Shown in pieces: positions 26,901 through 38,850 of a DNA stretch of 64,000 bases. Position numbers and translations under genes: made by a program. Source of the stretch: Takifugu bimaculatus (taxonomy: Eukaryota > Chordata > Actinopteri > Tetraodontiformes > Tetraodontidae); NCBI GenBank assembly GCA_004026145.2, contig CP034994.1:11291509-11355508 (forward strand). Direction: 5' to 3'. The number at the start of each line of letters is the position of its first letter. Within the stretch, counting starts at the first letter, position 1. The notes under the pieces are model-generated. The model saw only the letters and a program-made list of their open reading frames with translations, was not told where the DNA came from and made no database searches.

Positions 26901-28553
26901 GAAGAGTGTTAGGTGGATGCTGGACATACTGGAAAAAACATGTGGTGTTCGACCACAAAATGCTGCACATGTTGGATATCTGCAATGTATGCAACAGACT
27001 CAAAGGATTTGTATGGCTTGACGTTGTGCCTATGTTCATATATATAGTTTTAAAAATAACAGGCTGTAAAAACAGCCCTTCTTCATCTCTCAAGTAATTG
27101 TCACTCCAAATATGCAATATGTCATAATTTCCAGATATTTTTTGACAACATAATAGCATTTAGCATTTACAGCATATAATAGCATTTAGCATTTACAGCA
27201 TATGATAGCATTTAGCATTTACAGCATATGATAGCATTTAGCATTTACAGTATATAATAGCATTTAAAACTAAAATATTTTAATATAATGAGGCGTGTCC
27301 CCCTCCGTGGCTGCTAGTCCGTTGCACTGCTGTCTTTCTATGATGGCTCAAAATGGATAGACTTTTTTTTTTTAAACGGCAGCAACAGATATCTTGAATG
27401 AAACACTTGGAACTGAGTTTGTGTGTACTGAATCCCCATAAACCTATCAGACCTATCAGTCACCAGCATTGTCCATGGATATCCAAAAGAGACTTAAATA
27501 ATCCAGGTAAATGCTGAAAAGCTCATTTGCTGAGGTACAGAATACTGAAACGTAAGGTCGCCCTGTTTTCCGAAAGCTGCGTGTTTTGTCATCAAGGATC
27601 ATAAAATGTTATTATGTGGAGAAATGCATCTCTCTGGCCCGGATATATGTGGAATCATGGGGTGGCTGAATTCCTTGGAGCTAAAATGCTTTCAGACCAA
27701 CTCTAATATACTAATTATTGAAATGCAGTCATATGACAGCATTATTACTGCAGTTATAACGGCTGCATGCGACACAAGTCTCAGGGAACATGCAGAGTAG
27801 TCTGTGTGTCTTGGACTCTCCACATTCACAAGTCTGCATTACTGACAGTGCAAACAAGCTCAAAAGTAATTTACTTAGCAGCCAATGATGAGTCAGCAGC
27901 GTTGTTACCACTGAACAAATGTCCAGGAACTAACAACGAGCAAACAAGTACACAGTTTCCATCAGTACCTGGACAGAAACATGTTTTTCAGGCAGAAAGA
28001 AGCACAAAAAAAGAGACGAGAAACACATTCGGCCCTGAGATAAAATAATAACGTCATTTATAGACTGAAACGTACATATTGTGTCTTGTTTGCAACATTA
28101 GCATTTACTGTAAAATGTCTATGTTTTTGTTGTTCTATTTAATAATGGGATGTGAAATGGAGTGGCGAGTGTGACTCTGGTGTTTTCCTCCTCCAATCAC
28201 AGAAAATTCGCAGCCCCCACAAATCTAAGTCCTCCACAAACTCAAGGTGAGAACATTTTAAACTGTAAAGGTTTAACAGATCAATTATCTCCCCATGTTT
28301 GCCGATCCTAACGCATGCCTCTGCCATCTGGATTAAAAGCAGAGCCCTTGAGGACATAGAGATGGAGCCACAGTGATGTAAGTTACATATTATTGTGCTT
28401 TTTAGCGCAGCAACAGACCATAACACACTGATGGTGGTCTTTGTAGAATGCATGACTTCACCTCGCACCAATGCTGACGTCTGTATTTCTCTCCGTCTCC
28501 GTAGGCAGGAAAGACGGCGCCACTGCAGTGACAGACCTACAGAGCATTTGTGA
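20988..28553 (+). CDS. csf1: Macrophage colony-stimulating factor (CSF1), short fish form, eight exons
   Basis: CSF1 is the cytokine ligand of CSF1R and controls macrophages, osteoclasts and fish pigment cells. Coding exons: 20988-21029, 25006-25119, 25200-25262, 25365-25535, 25645-25846, 26676-26812, 28203-28246, 28505-28553; all join in frame to give 273 residues. A hydrophobic signal segment (about 16-31) is followed by IPGPCRHSITKEHLL, SGCSITYTF, CCFVKAALPWILELL, QKCVPQINEEIE and VPLDWRCQQEY, the four-helix-bundle core with its conserved cysteines. A short Ser/Thr/Glu linker leads to one membrane span (LGFIIASICGGLLLIVTLY) and a basic tail. The first exon encodes only 14 residues and was chosen because it alone gives a phase-0 junction to exon 2. 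The long proteoglycan spacer of mammalian CSF1 is absent, so this is probably the shorter of the two fish paralogues (csf1b-like). Confidence 0.93.
24275..24425 (+). mobile_element. tRNA-derived SINE remnant
   Basis: The 5' part resembles a tRNA promoter: a degenerate A box (tagctcagtctcttggggac) and a B-box-like ggttctcgcttcaaaccc about 35 bases later. It is followed by ctcttgagcaaggtatttaaaccc, a sequence common in fish SINE bodies. It is old and diverged, and no clear target duplication was found. Confidence 0.5.
24437..24548. mobile_element. Small MITE with about 24-bp terminal inverted repeats
   Basis: The left end gtcaaactcagtcctcgagg and the right end, read on the other strand, gtcaaactcagtcctccagg differ at one position. 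The element is about 110 bp and non-coding. Its internal gggttttctgtcctaccagg is shared with the element at 30028-30142. It resembles hAT-type MITEs common in fish genomes. Confidence 0.65.
24550..24655 (+). mobile_element. LINE tail fragment (L2/CR1 type)
   Basis: The text cttcctgtgaccctgtaa followed by ggggtaaagaagacaagacg resembles the 3' end of fish L2/CR1 elements (gaccctgaaaaggataag-like). It is short and diverged. Confidence 0.35.
27149..27266 (+). repeat. csf1: 26-bp minisatellite in csf1 intron 6
   Basis: The unit catataatagcatttagca plus tttacag repeats about 4.5 times with almost no divergence apart from an a/g change and a decayed last copy. It is wholly intronic (between 26812 and 28203). 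Confidence 0.85.
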
Positions 28554-28833
28554 AGCTGTACATTTTATCCATCATGAATGTGCTTTCATATCAGCATCAT
28601 ATGTGTAATGTATCCAAGTCTCCTGCCTGTCTGCTGGACAGGTGGATGGATCTCATTTGAAATAATATGCTGTGTATATTAAGTCCATGTTAACTGTTCT
28701 AGTTTATATTTTTACACTACTTATACGTGTTGAGTAATGTGTCTCCATTTGCTTCTACTTAATCCACTGTTTGTAATGTTCACACCCAAAAAGTTTATTT
28801 ATTAGTTTTACTCTATTCAATATTCTTATTGAT

Positions 28834-28839
28834 AATAAA
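28834..28839 (+). terminator. csf1: Polyadenylation signal of csf1
   Basis: AATAAA about 280 bases after the csf1 stop, within an AT-rich 3' tail. It is the first consensus hexamer after the stop. Confidence 0.65.
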
Positions 28840-30027
28840 AAGTTTTATCAGTTCCAATGATCTCCAGCTGTGTGACTACTAGCGGAGTTTTATATGAAAC
28901 CGGCAGAATCAGATCACAGGGATTAAAAACAAAATCAAATGAGGGAAAATGAGGGTACTGAAATGTGCGTTAGAAAATCTGAATTTTGGGCTGTCTACAA
29001 CTTGGAGAATTAAATCCAGATAATGTGGGTGGGAGTGGGTGTACTTGAGTTTTTGATGATGCTAACCTTGAAGTCAAACAGCGTATAAGAATGTCCCACT
29101 GAGTTTGGAGCTTACACTGGATCAGCATGCTTTGACCTTTCTGACCACCTTTGGTATGTTTAGATTCTAGGTTGTGGCAGGAAATTCAATTATATGGGAA
29201 AACTAAGCATGACTCTAAAGCAACATAAGCTTATTTGCACATGACGCAAGCAGTTAAGCTGCGATTTTTTCAGTCTGTTCTTTGCTTTTAATATTTGGAC
29301 CATCTATATTTGCTGAAAATCGACGGCTGATGTGGCTACAGAGGTCAGAGGGCAGCAGAACATCTACAGGTATATTTAAAAATGTTTTTTAGAGTTTTTT
29401 TCCAGTACTTTGACAAGGTTTTTGCCTCCATACTTGGTTCTTAAGTTCAGCTTGTTTTATCAATCTTGGTGTCTAATGATTAGTTTTGATCCTGTTTAGG
29501 TACTTCCCTGACCAGCCTCTGAGCTCCGGCCCATTGCAGCTCTCAGGATGCCTGTTCTGGAATCGTTTACCAGCCACCATCCTAGCGGGGTTCCCTGCAT
29601 TTCCAACAGTGTCACAACTGCAGGAATTGGATCAAGTAAGTCAGTTTTATGACAGCATTTCGAAAAATCTCCATGCCAGAATCGCATAATGTGCTTTGCA
29701 AGGTCAGCGGGGATGTGAATATGGTGTAGGAGTGCTTCCAAAACAAAAGTGCATGGCCTTTGGATTGTTCTTTTAGCAGGATGACCTCACTCCTCTGGCC
29801 GGAACACATGGGCAGTTTAGATGATTCAGCAGTTCTAGGCTGTTTAAACGTCTTCCTGGTAAAACTTTAAATTATGGGTATGCTGACCAGAATGTGGAGC
29901 TGGGGCTCATAAAATCACATGCACGGTTTAGATTTAGCTGGCCTACAACATTACAGTTTCAAAACTGTTTTTTTCAGATGTTTTTATATTTTTTTTGCAA
30001 TTGATTTGAATGTAGGGGTGATTTGAA

Positions 30028-30142
30028 TGTAGTTCAGCCAGGTTTTCTGCCCTACCAGGTAGACAGCATTCACCTGGGATCCCACTTTCCTGAGTGAACG
30101 CAATCTTCTGCCTGGATGGACACAAAACCCGGTTGGACTACA
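30028..30142. mobile_element. Small MITE with about 32-bp imperfect terminal inverted repeats
   Basis: The left end tgtagttcagccaggttttc matches the reverse complement of the right end (tgtagtccaaccgggttttg), and the match continues to CCAGG with several mismatches. About 115 bp long, non-coding, and sharing a ggttttctgccctaccagg core with the element at 24437. Confidence 0.6.
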
Positions 30143-30360
30143 ATAACTGAAGACTGGACACCCATGGATTAGATCATTTTACAAGGCTTCCACTGAACTC
30201 TAGTCTGTGCATTTTTGCAGCCCCCCCTATTAGCACAGATGCACTCACACGTTGATGCAAATGTCTCTTGATTAAGCTGCAAAGGAGAATGACTGAAAAA
30301 CACAACATGGGATCCATGCCGACCTCTTACGTTACAATTGCATAATCTCTTTGAGAGCCA

Positions 30361-30362
<2 letters not shown>

Positions 30363-30426
<64 letters not shown>

Positions 30427-30441
30427 TGTGTGTGTGTGTGT
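30363..30441. repeat. (TG)n microsatellite
   Basis: About 39 TG units with a TGCGCG interruption near 30421. Confidence 0.95.
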
Positions 30442-31337
30442 GCTTTTCAGAGGCCCACACAAAGAAAGTCAATACAATTCTCACATGTGTGCTGGCCTTT
30501 GTTTTTTAAAAGTAGGAATATTGAGGAAAAACACACCCGCAGCTCTACCACAGTCTAGGCAGAGCAATCCTCAGCAAGCGGTGCAAGATGAGCTGCTACC
30601 TGCCAATTCCCAAACAACTAACGTGCCAGCAGAAATCCGTGCTTCATCCCAAAACATTGCTCCTTAAAAGAGCTGAAATATTCCGCTGATTGGGTTTCTG
30701 TGAACAATTAAAGGCAGCTGTGGTAGATGAAAAGATTGTTTTCAATGCTAAATATGTGGGGAGTGCTTTTAACTTTGTCTGACTTCAACTATTATAAACA
30801 AATATGAGCAGGATGTAATTTACTGGCTATTGAATTTATTTAAAGATCATGTTTATACAAAAAAAGATTAAATAACATTTATTTTTTTTAATCTATAGCC
30901 ATCACATATTTGAACAGCTTATAGATGTTTCTAATATTTGAATTTAAAGGTTATGAATGAAGCTACTGCAGGCGTTGGGTTCTATCTGGTGGGCAAATTG
31001 CTGTTTTCTTGTCTCGCACCACATGGTGGAGGCAAAGATCAGAAGTGTCACTTTATCCAGGTAAGTTGCTCAAACCAGAGAGCGTCAGTCATCACTTAAG
31101 AGGATTCCAATTTCTGACTTCGATCAAGACATGTTGTGCTGTAGAAGGGATTTGTCTTCTTAGCTTTTATGCTGTCGTCCATATGCTTTTAATCTGGACT
31201 GGAGAAACTGTAACTGTAACAATGACAGTAGTACTGGGGCAAAAATACAGGTCAATCATAGTGTTTTGATTAAGTAAAGAGTAAATCAAAAGACTGTGAA
31301 TGAGGTCAAGGGAATTAATGAGAAGCATCAGGCGGCG

Positions 31338-33531
31338 CTACACATCGACGGAGGCTACGTGCCGCAGACAGTAGGCCGCTTCGCTGGGAATGTCCTTGGC
31401 GCTGAGCTGGTTGCCGTCCAGGCGCAGCATCCTCATCTTGGAGAAGTTCGTCATGTCGACGGTACTGCAGAAGCTGCTCAGAGAAAACTCTGCAAGAATG
31501 CAGTTAATGTTTGCTTTTGAATGCATCTGAGGGGAAAAACTCAACAATACTGAAAATTCCAACTGTAAGGATCCATTGTAATAATGATAAAAGATAAAAC
31601 AACTCTACGTATGTGCTTCAAATGCAGTGTTAATAATAGCGCTCAGTGTTGACTAGACCTGTTGGAAACAGATCTAAATTCTTGAATTGCAGGCAAAGCT
31701 TATGGATTTCTTACGTGTTTACGTAAATGCTAGTGTTTGTCCAAGTCCCTTTGCTTTCTTACCATCCTTGTAACCACAAAATCTCAATGATGTTAAATAC
31801 AAAGAGTCGGCATCTAGCCATTCATTTGTTGCACAGTCTAACAGTCACTGGACAAGAACCTTTGACACTGTGGACAGGACACTAGTCCAACTGGAGAAAG
31901 TCTGCTCTGGGCTAACCCTGATGGAAGACATCTTCCAGAAATAAGTGGCACTTGCTGGCGTTCCAACTCCAAAGCATCCCTGTCAACACTCTCAGTTATC
32001 GCCATAATAGTGGCCTGCGTGGCTTCACTTCAACCAGGTGTGTTGGAGAAAAACGGGCACGAAATCCAAGGTCGTTCAAAAGAGACAAATCAGGTAGCAG
32101 AGCTGTATTTGGTTCCATGTTTTCTCCCTTCTGGTGCTTCTTCTTCTCTCAGCTGCAGATCCCTTAAGTTATTATGAAGGCCTGGCTCCCACACGGTTTT
32201 CCCCCAGTTCAATTCAAACATTTTCTGATTTGAAGAGACAGATGCACGTATATGTGCCACAACCAATACGAGGAGGGAACACTAAATGCTGCGCTCTGTT
32301 AAATTCAATCATGTAATGGACATTAGAGCCATAACTCAAGCACATGATCATTGAAATGACTAGAAAAAAAATAAAAACAAAACCTTGCTGGTTGACTTAT
32401 GCGAGGCGGAACCTATAGTAACATATGAGTACAAGACTGTCCACAATATTAATAGCAAATCATATAATATGGTGTATTTCACTATATTTGGTGCAGTGCA
32501 CTGAGCGTAATCTCAATTAAAGAGCCATTTTGTGATAAGAAGGATCCTGCTTACGAGATAAAAACAAGCCCAAACTGATTAAAACATTCTATTTCTTATA
32601 TTTATAATAATGAGAAGAAGAAAAACAAGAATATGGTCATACCTTTGATCCTATTGGCTTGTAAATACAGATTCTCCAGGTTTCTATGGACAAAGGGAAT
32701 TTTGTCCAGTTTATTAAAGGACAGGTCAAGCTCAACCAGCGTGCTGGTATTGAAAACATCAGCAGGAAGTCCTCTATCTGACAGTTTGTTGTGAGCCAAA
32801 CGGACAAACTGCAGTTTGGGGAGTACGGTGAGGAAACGAGCCGGCAAGCTCTCTATTTCATTAAACTCCAGGTAGAGCTGCTGTAGCCCCTCTGGTAGAC
32901 TGTTGGGAATTTTCTTCAGCTTATTTTTCCTCATGTCCAGGACGGTGAGGGATTTCAGCCCCTTAAATGCGCCTCTAACATCCTCTAGGACATTTGCCTG
33001 GAGCTGAAGGCTGGTCAGATTGGTCATCCCCTCGAATGAGCCGGAGGGTATTTTTGAGATCCTGTTGTGAGCAAGTCGCAGGTCCCTGATGGACTGTGGC
33101 AGGTTTGGAGGCACACGGGTGAGCTGATTGTGCTCCAGGAGGAGTCGTTCCAGGTTCCTGAGTTTGCTGAACAGGTTCTTGCCTATCTTGTCCGACTCGA
33201 GCTGGTTGTTGAAGAGCACAACCCAGACCAGGTTGGTAGCATTATCGAACACCCCGTCCTGGATGCTGCTGATCTGGTTGTGCTGCAGGTAGACGTACTT
33301 GATGTGTGAGGGCACGTATGGCACATGCTGGAGATTGCGGTCATGGCAATACATGGCTGTGGGATAGGCGGAAGGGCAGTCACACTCCAGAGGGCATTCG
33401 GCATCCTCAGCCCTCCAGCTCACATACCTGTGACGACCACGCAAGTGGGACAGCCACTGAAACTGGCTGTAACGCTGGCCGAAGCCCAGATCTCCAAGTC
33501 CCATAATGAGAAGGAACGCAATTATCCACAT
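31338..33531 (-). CDS. fmod: Fibromodulin (class II small leucine-rich proteoglycan)
   Basis: Fibromodulin is a secreted matrix protein that binds collagen and regulates fibril assembly. Coding exons on the minus strand are 32643-33531 and 31338-31489, 346 residues in total. The open frame begins 11 codons higher, but an acceptor (ctgccag at 33543-33537) precedes TGAGGATGTGG, so the start is the Met at 33531. The signal peptide (1-19) is followed by a short N-terminus, the cysteine cluster CPLECDCPSAYPTAMYC (46-62, CX3CXCX9C as in human FMOD), about ten leucine-rich repeats (KYVYLQHNQISSIQDGVFDN, LRLAHNRISKIP, LYLEFNEIESLP, LDLSFNKLDKIP) and the ear repeat with two cysteines (FCSTVD, YCLRH). 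The intron falls after NRIK, as in other class II SLRP genes. The N-terminus has only two tyrosines before the cysteine cluster, unlike the tyrosine-sulphate-rich region of mammalian FMOD. Confidence 0.95.
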
Positions 33532-35656
33532 CCTCACTGGCAGAAAAACAAGAAATTTGTCCATTATACTCCAAATCTGGGATATTACCCAGTAATATTC
33601 CAGAAAATGTGGCCTCCTTGCTAACGTGGTTGTGTCTTTCTCAGACTGAGCGGAAGATGTTGTTGGTATAGTTTAAGTATACCCCTCAGAACGCAGCCGG
33701 AACTTACCTCATTAGAGCGCTTACATTTTTCCACTTGCATGTACCACTCATACTGTAACATATCACCCCCAGCCATATCAATCCCATCTGGGAGCAAGCC
33801 TACACATCTGCTTTTTAACAACCTTGTTTTTCCGTGTCATGCCTTGCCATTATCAGGGGCTCGGAACTTGTGCTTGATGTTTACTGTTGGTAGCTGTTCA
33901 GGAAAGGATGCAGTGTTAATGATCCACTGATCTGGAGCATGCAATATATACAGTAAATAAAAATAATGCAGAGCCATTTTGGCTTTATGTGTTTTTTGAT
34001 TTACTCTCTGACCACATTCATCTTCCTCAAACGTTTCTTTACTTTCTTCAGCTACTTGCTGTTTTTGATAATTATAGACTAGAGTGGCGGCGTGTGACTT
34101 CAGGCTGGCGTCGGCTGACAGAAGACCACCATTATCCTGCGCTTCTTCCAGAGGACCCAACCCCCCAACGTGCTCAAGACTTCTTTCAAGAAGATCGCGA
34201 AAGAACTGAAAAGAATTTGATCAAACAAAAGACATCAATCACTAATAATTTCACCCCGACTGAGAAGAGGCAACATGAGGACACACAGATGGGACTCTTT
34301 AGAGTGAAGCACTTGCCATATTTTTAGAGATTTTGTGGTCAAAACAACCTTTGTCAGTAACTTTAAAATGATATGACAATAAATACATATAAATATTTAG
34401 TGCAAATTTCAGTTCTGATTCCCCATAAACTTCACTAACAAATCATACTTTTTATATTCATTTAGCTTTTATTCAGCAGCTGCGACTCACAAACTGAGTG
34501 AAAGTAGCTGCAGTTGAATAGTGAAATTCCAGCAAAGCTGCTTCTCTGATAATCTTGGTTATTCTAAGGAATTTCTGCAGAATTCCTTCGCCAAGATCAT
34601 CAAAGGGCTCTGCAGCCACCGTGAAATTCATTATGTACAAGAGACATTCACAGTTGTTATCTGTGAAGTCAGCTGACGTGGCTCCCTGGATCTGCAACTA
34701 AAGGCGTTTTAAATTAAATGTGACAGTCAGTAGAATTAAGATTGAACACGGTTCACACCGAAACATATGTCAGACGAGTCATCTCAGTGTAACTGCAGGT
34801 GTAACAATGGCCTTTTTTGTTTTACATTTGCCTGTCAAAAGCACACAATTGTTGTGCTAATCAAGTATCTTTTTATGCAGCTACATTTCACATGTGCAAG
34901 CTCAGCCCTCGGTGTCCCGGACTGTCCTCTTCATTTGATAATTTCCTGAATTGGAGGGGCTTCAAACAGTGGATCTGAGCCACAGGCAGTGAAAAAAGGA
35001 TTCCTTAATATATTCCCCAAACTGTGATTTAGAGGGTGCTGATTTGTTTCTCCATATTTGAGGAACTTTGAGAGTCTCCTTTAACTTCGTCTCCTAAGGC
35101 TTGAAGTTAGGCATATGACTATTTCAAGACATAAAGTTGCCGGATGTTTTGGGTGGTGTGAGAAACCAGAAGAGGATCTTCTGTACTTTCTTTACCGGGT
35201 CAACGTGGAGCAAACCCGAGCAAGTCTGCAGCAGTCGGGATTTCTGACACTGCGTACTGGAAGTTAAAAATGCAGTACGTATATGAAAGTAAATCCGATA
35301 TGTGTGACTGGGTTTAAAATAACAACAATAGACCCAAAAAACAAAAAAGTCTGCTGTCAATCTGCCTTTAATAAAGTATAGCCAGAGATGCGGATTCTGA
35401 GAGGTCTTCAACAGAAGGAATTTCTTTGGTGCGTAAAAGTGGATAATTTGAAACATCTGTTTGAACAGTGTACATTCAGAGTCAGTATAGAAATCCATAA
35501 AATATGGAAAAAATGGGCAAGTTGTACATGAGAGAGTGTCAAGGAGAGTTAAGCAACATCTTTCACAATAGACTCAAGGTTAACATACTCAATTTAAAAG
35601 TTTTAGTGAGTTGGGTTACGGTTAGCGTTAGGGTGGGGGTTAGTTGAGATGGTAGG

Positions 35657-35673
35657 TGTGTGTGTGTGTGTGC

Positions 35674-35758
<85 letters not shown>
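35657..35758. repeat. (TG)n microsatellite, about 50 units
   Basis: Near-perfect TG alternation with two TGCG interruptions at its left end. It is the longest uninterrupted dinucleotide array in the window. Confidence 0.95.
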
Positions 35759-35760
<2 letters not shown>

Positions 35761-37904
35761 CACATGTGATCCATTGACCAGGAGCTACGTAGCTCACAGG
35801 TTGAATATTGGCTCCACTCCGGAGATCAGCAGTGAACAAAAACATCTGACTTTCTTTGTCTGTGTTCCCCCTGTGGCTCAGAGTATGAGTGCCCTGTGTT
35901 TTCTCCTCTGAGATTATGTGTTTCACAGGTGTCTTCTGACCAAGTTCTATCCTATAGTGTCAAATCAGTACGTCCCCTCCGAGAGCATGTGCTCTTCGCT
36001 AAGATCATTTGTTTTGGTTTTTATCTCCATGTTCAGTCTTTTCTTATCTTGTCGGTTGTTAAAATAAACTAAATCAATCTGTGAATTGCAGTTCTTCAAT
36101 GTATTGAACCATTTGAGAATACTGCTATTTTGCTTTGTGGCCAAATTCAGATTTTAAAACAAAACAGGACAGATTAATTTAAAGCGTCTATTGCTACGAG
36201 TTATTACCAGCTCTCCAAAGTGCCTGTGGTTGAGGCTCTTTTGTTTATTCCTCACAATAGACAGTTAAACTCACAACTTACATGGGCTGGGAAGCGTGTC
36301 TTTCCCAACTGGCTCGACATCAAACATCAGCTCTGAACCCGGAACGTGAGTAAAGTCTCAAAAACAACAACAAACAACCACTAAATCACAAGTCACACAA
36401 GCCAGTTTAGCTTTCATTCCATAAACTATTGTTTTTAACCTACCTTCTAATAAATAAAAATTATGTAATAAATTGCGGTATTTCCTTGATAGGAATGCTG
36501 ATGATATGTAAGAATGTTAGCGTCTCTTCTTTTACCTTTCGTGATGAGGAAGGCCAACAATTAGATATACCGGTAATCTAATGTAATATATATGAGCAAA
36601 ACCAACAAACAAAAAGGCTCCTCATCATATCAATTATGCCTGGCACGTCAGGTCGGAGACCCTCATGATACTCCAGACAACAGCCTCTGCATGACTTTGT
36701 ACTCTATATTTTGTGTCTTTAAGGGGTCTGGAAATCATTTACCTCAGTTGGTGTCCATTAACGAGAAAAAAGATGAAAGGTCTCCAGGACAGGAAATCAA
36801 CTTTCGTCAGTAAATGCTGCCGATGAATCAATTCAAAGTGACTGTTTACGTTGCGTAAACAGAGCCTGCTTCAGGAGGAGAGAAGAGATGATGCCAAGTC
36901 TTTATGTTGGTTGTCCAGAAAATTAACGTGAATCCAGTCAGACATTGCGTGAGGAGGTTCTAGGATATATTTGTCTTTCCATCACAGGGATTGTGCGAGG
37001 GTTTTCTAGACAAGTTCCATCTAGTAAGCTATAATGTACATGCATGGACCTCCCCTACGTTAATGTATGGGACCTTTGTCATCTGTCCTCTCCTAGCTCA
37101 TGGGTGGGTGACCCTGGGCCCAGGCTCAAACACTCCAGCCTTCTCCAAGTGTGGGAATAAAAACCACATTCTCTGGAAAATAGCAGGCAGTGGGTGACAA
37201 ACTGGGAGAGGTTGACCGGACTGAGGCTGACCCATGTATGAGGATTTCACACAAGCCAAAAAAAATCCTGCTTCAAATCAGGCACTGGGTACAAGACCAA
37301 GCTATGAAACTATTCTATTTGGCTTCATTAATTAAAGTTTAGAGGGTGTGAAGGAGGGCTGGGAAAAGCAAGCAGGCTGATTCAAAAACAAATCAAAGCC
37401 AGGAGACTGGGGGATCAAGCAACGCAGCAGAGTTAATATGACTATGACAGCTATTTGAATCTGCTCATACAAACACTTAATTGGTCTTCTGATTGTTATA
37501 ATGCGCGATGTCCTTGTCTTTTTAGTCTGTATTTTCCTGTCCAGATGCAGTTGTGAATTATTCTATTATTCTGTCCAGTATTTCTGGGGGACTTCTGCTG
37601 TCTTGATGTTCCTAGTTTTCCCTAGCGTCACACTGATCCTGTCATTCCTGATCCATGTCTTTCCTGGTTCATTTCAAAGCTTCTTTGTTCCTCTTGTCTC
37701 AGCTTGAGTTATGTTCCCTCCTTTGTTTGACATCCACAGTGGTTACCTTCATGTGGTTCACCTGTGTCTAATTATCTCCTCTCTCTGTGTGTATTTAAGT
37801 ACTCAAGTGGTGCACCCTCTCTTCTCTGCCAGATCACTGTGTTCTTTTATTTTCCACATTTCAAGTATGTTTTACTCATAAGCTGTTCGTTTTTTCGCTC
37901 ATTT

Positions 37905-38095
37905 TCTTCACCACTTTATCCCTTTCAAGCTCACAGGGAGGGTGCTTGAGCCTATCCCAGCTGCATATGTGCAAAGGCAGGGTACATCCCCGGGGGAGTC
38001 AGCAGCTGATCACAGGGCCCTATGCAAGTATTTGGGGGCTTGGTACCTTGCTCAAGGGTACCTCGTCAGTGCTCTGACAAAAAAAATTGTCCGAT
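37905..38095 (+). mobile_element. LINE 3' remnant (L2/CR1-like)
   Basis: The text cactttatccctttcaagct cacaggg, then ttgagcctatcccagctgca, then ggtaccttgctcaagggtac, follows the typical 3' region of fish L2/CR1-type elements (...gagcctatcccagctg...ccttgctcaagggcacc). It is diverged and truncated. Confidence 0.55.
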
Positions 38096-38528
38096 ATGTC
38101 CTCGTCCTTCCAGGTCTGGCTGTGAATTGGTGGCTTTGTTATTTTCAAATAAGTACATGAAATTTTCCTGTTGCAAAATGTAACTCATTAAAGTAAAAAA
38201 GGCTACAGGAAATCATAAATTTAACGCTAGAAGGGAGGTGAGGATTGTCTGCAGCTGTGGACACCTGCTTTGTGTGCAAACAGTGCCACGGTTATCACAA
38301 CACTGTGGTGTTCATGAATATCACTTGCACGCCTCTGTGATTTCATATCTGTGAGGAAAAGTCTGCTGTCAGTGGGAAGAAATTATTGTGAGAATCAGGT
38401 TTTGTGAGAGTGTCTACTCTCCTTCAATGATCTATGACTGTGCTATCTGTACACGGAGCTGTTTGTACATAAAGTTTCTGCTGCATCATGGAAATGCTGT
38501 ATGAAAGGTGCTTCCAGAACTTCAGCAG

Positions 38529-38850
38529 GCAGCTTGTGTGATTGTCACAATTTTTTTGTATCTATGAAATAAAGTTCCATTGGATTGTACCTGTAAACAA
38601 GACAATTTATACCATCACACATGATTTATTGCTATTATAAAATAGGTCTTTGGGGAGAAGTCGAGATCTCTGGCTTTGCCTGATCTAGAGAGTGAAGTTA
38701 GGGATGCAAATGGAGAAGAATGTGACCATGCTGAGGAGGAGCAGGAGGAAGAGGAGCAGAGTCCAGGAGACCAGGACAGCTGAAGTCTGCTATGGCATCA
38801 AGGAGCTGAGTCTAACCGTACAGGCGGATCAGGAGGATGAAAGGAGCATC
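38529..38850 (+). pseudogene. Partial duplicate of eif2d intron 5 end plus exon 6
   Basis: The segment aligns with 41281-41594 inside eif2d: about 120 bases of intron, the splice acceptor and most of exon 6. The intronic block 38571-38652 is identical base for base to 41324-41405. The exon part has roughly two dozen differences, a one-base deletion just after the acceptor and a small insertion that brings in an in-frame TGA, so it cannot replace exon 6. It lies about 1 kb upstream of the eif2d start codon in the same orientation. Confidence 0.9.

Larger units (their letters stand above)
28860..31337. other. Intergenic region between csf1 and fmod (convergent)
   Basis: It contains a TIR element at 30028-30142, a long (TG)n at 30363-30441, and an exon-like segment at about 29501-29636. 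AATAAA signals on the minus strand near 30836 and 30879 could end fmod with a 3'UTR of about 0.5 kb. No coding gene was recognised. Confidence 0.5.
33537..38528. other. Region between fmod and the eif2d duplicate
   Basis: It should contain the fmod promoter and a non-coding first exon, but neither could be placed. It holds a very long (TG)n at 35657-35758, a LINE tail at 37905-38095 and AT-rich unique sequence. Open frames such as 34473-34697 (minus) and 35124-35498 (minus) are not recognisable. Confidence 0.5.

Noticed and set aside
30338..30667. Open frames rich in Cys/Val or Thr/His over the TG arrays (here and near 35563-35926 and 54952-55257)
   Set aside because: They are products of dinucleotide repeats.
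33183..33624. Open frames of 66-99 residues on both strands inside fmod
   Set aside because: They are shadows of the fibromodulin coding exon.
34473..34697. A 74-residue minus-strand frame (ending HYSTAATFTQFVSRSC)
   Set aside because: It looks protein-like, but no homology was recognised and no splice context supports it.
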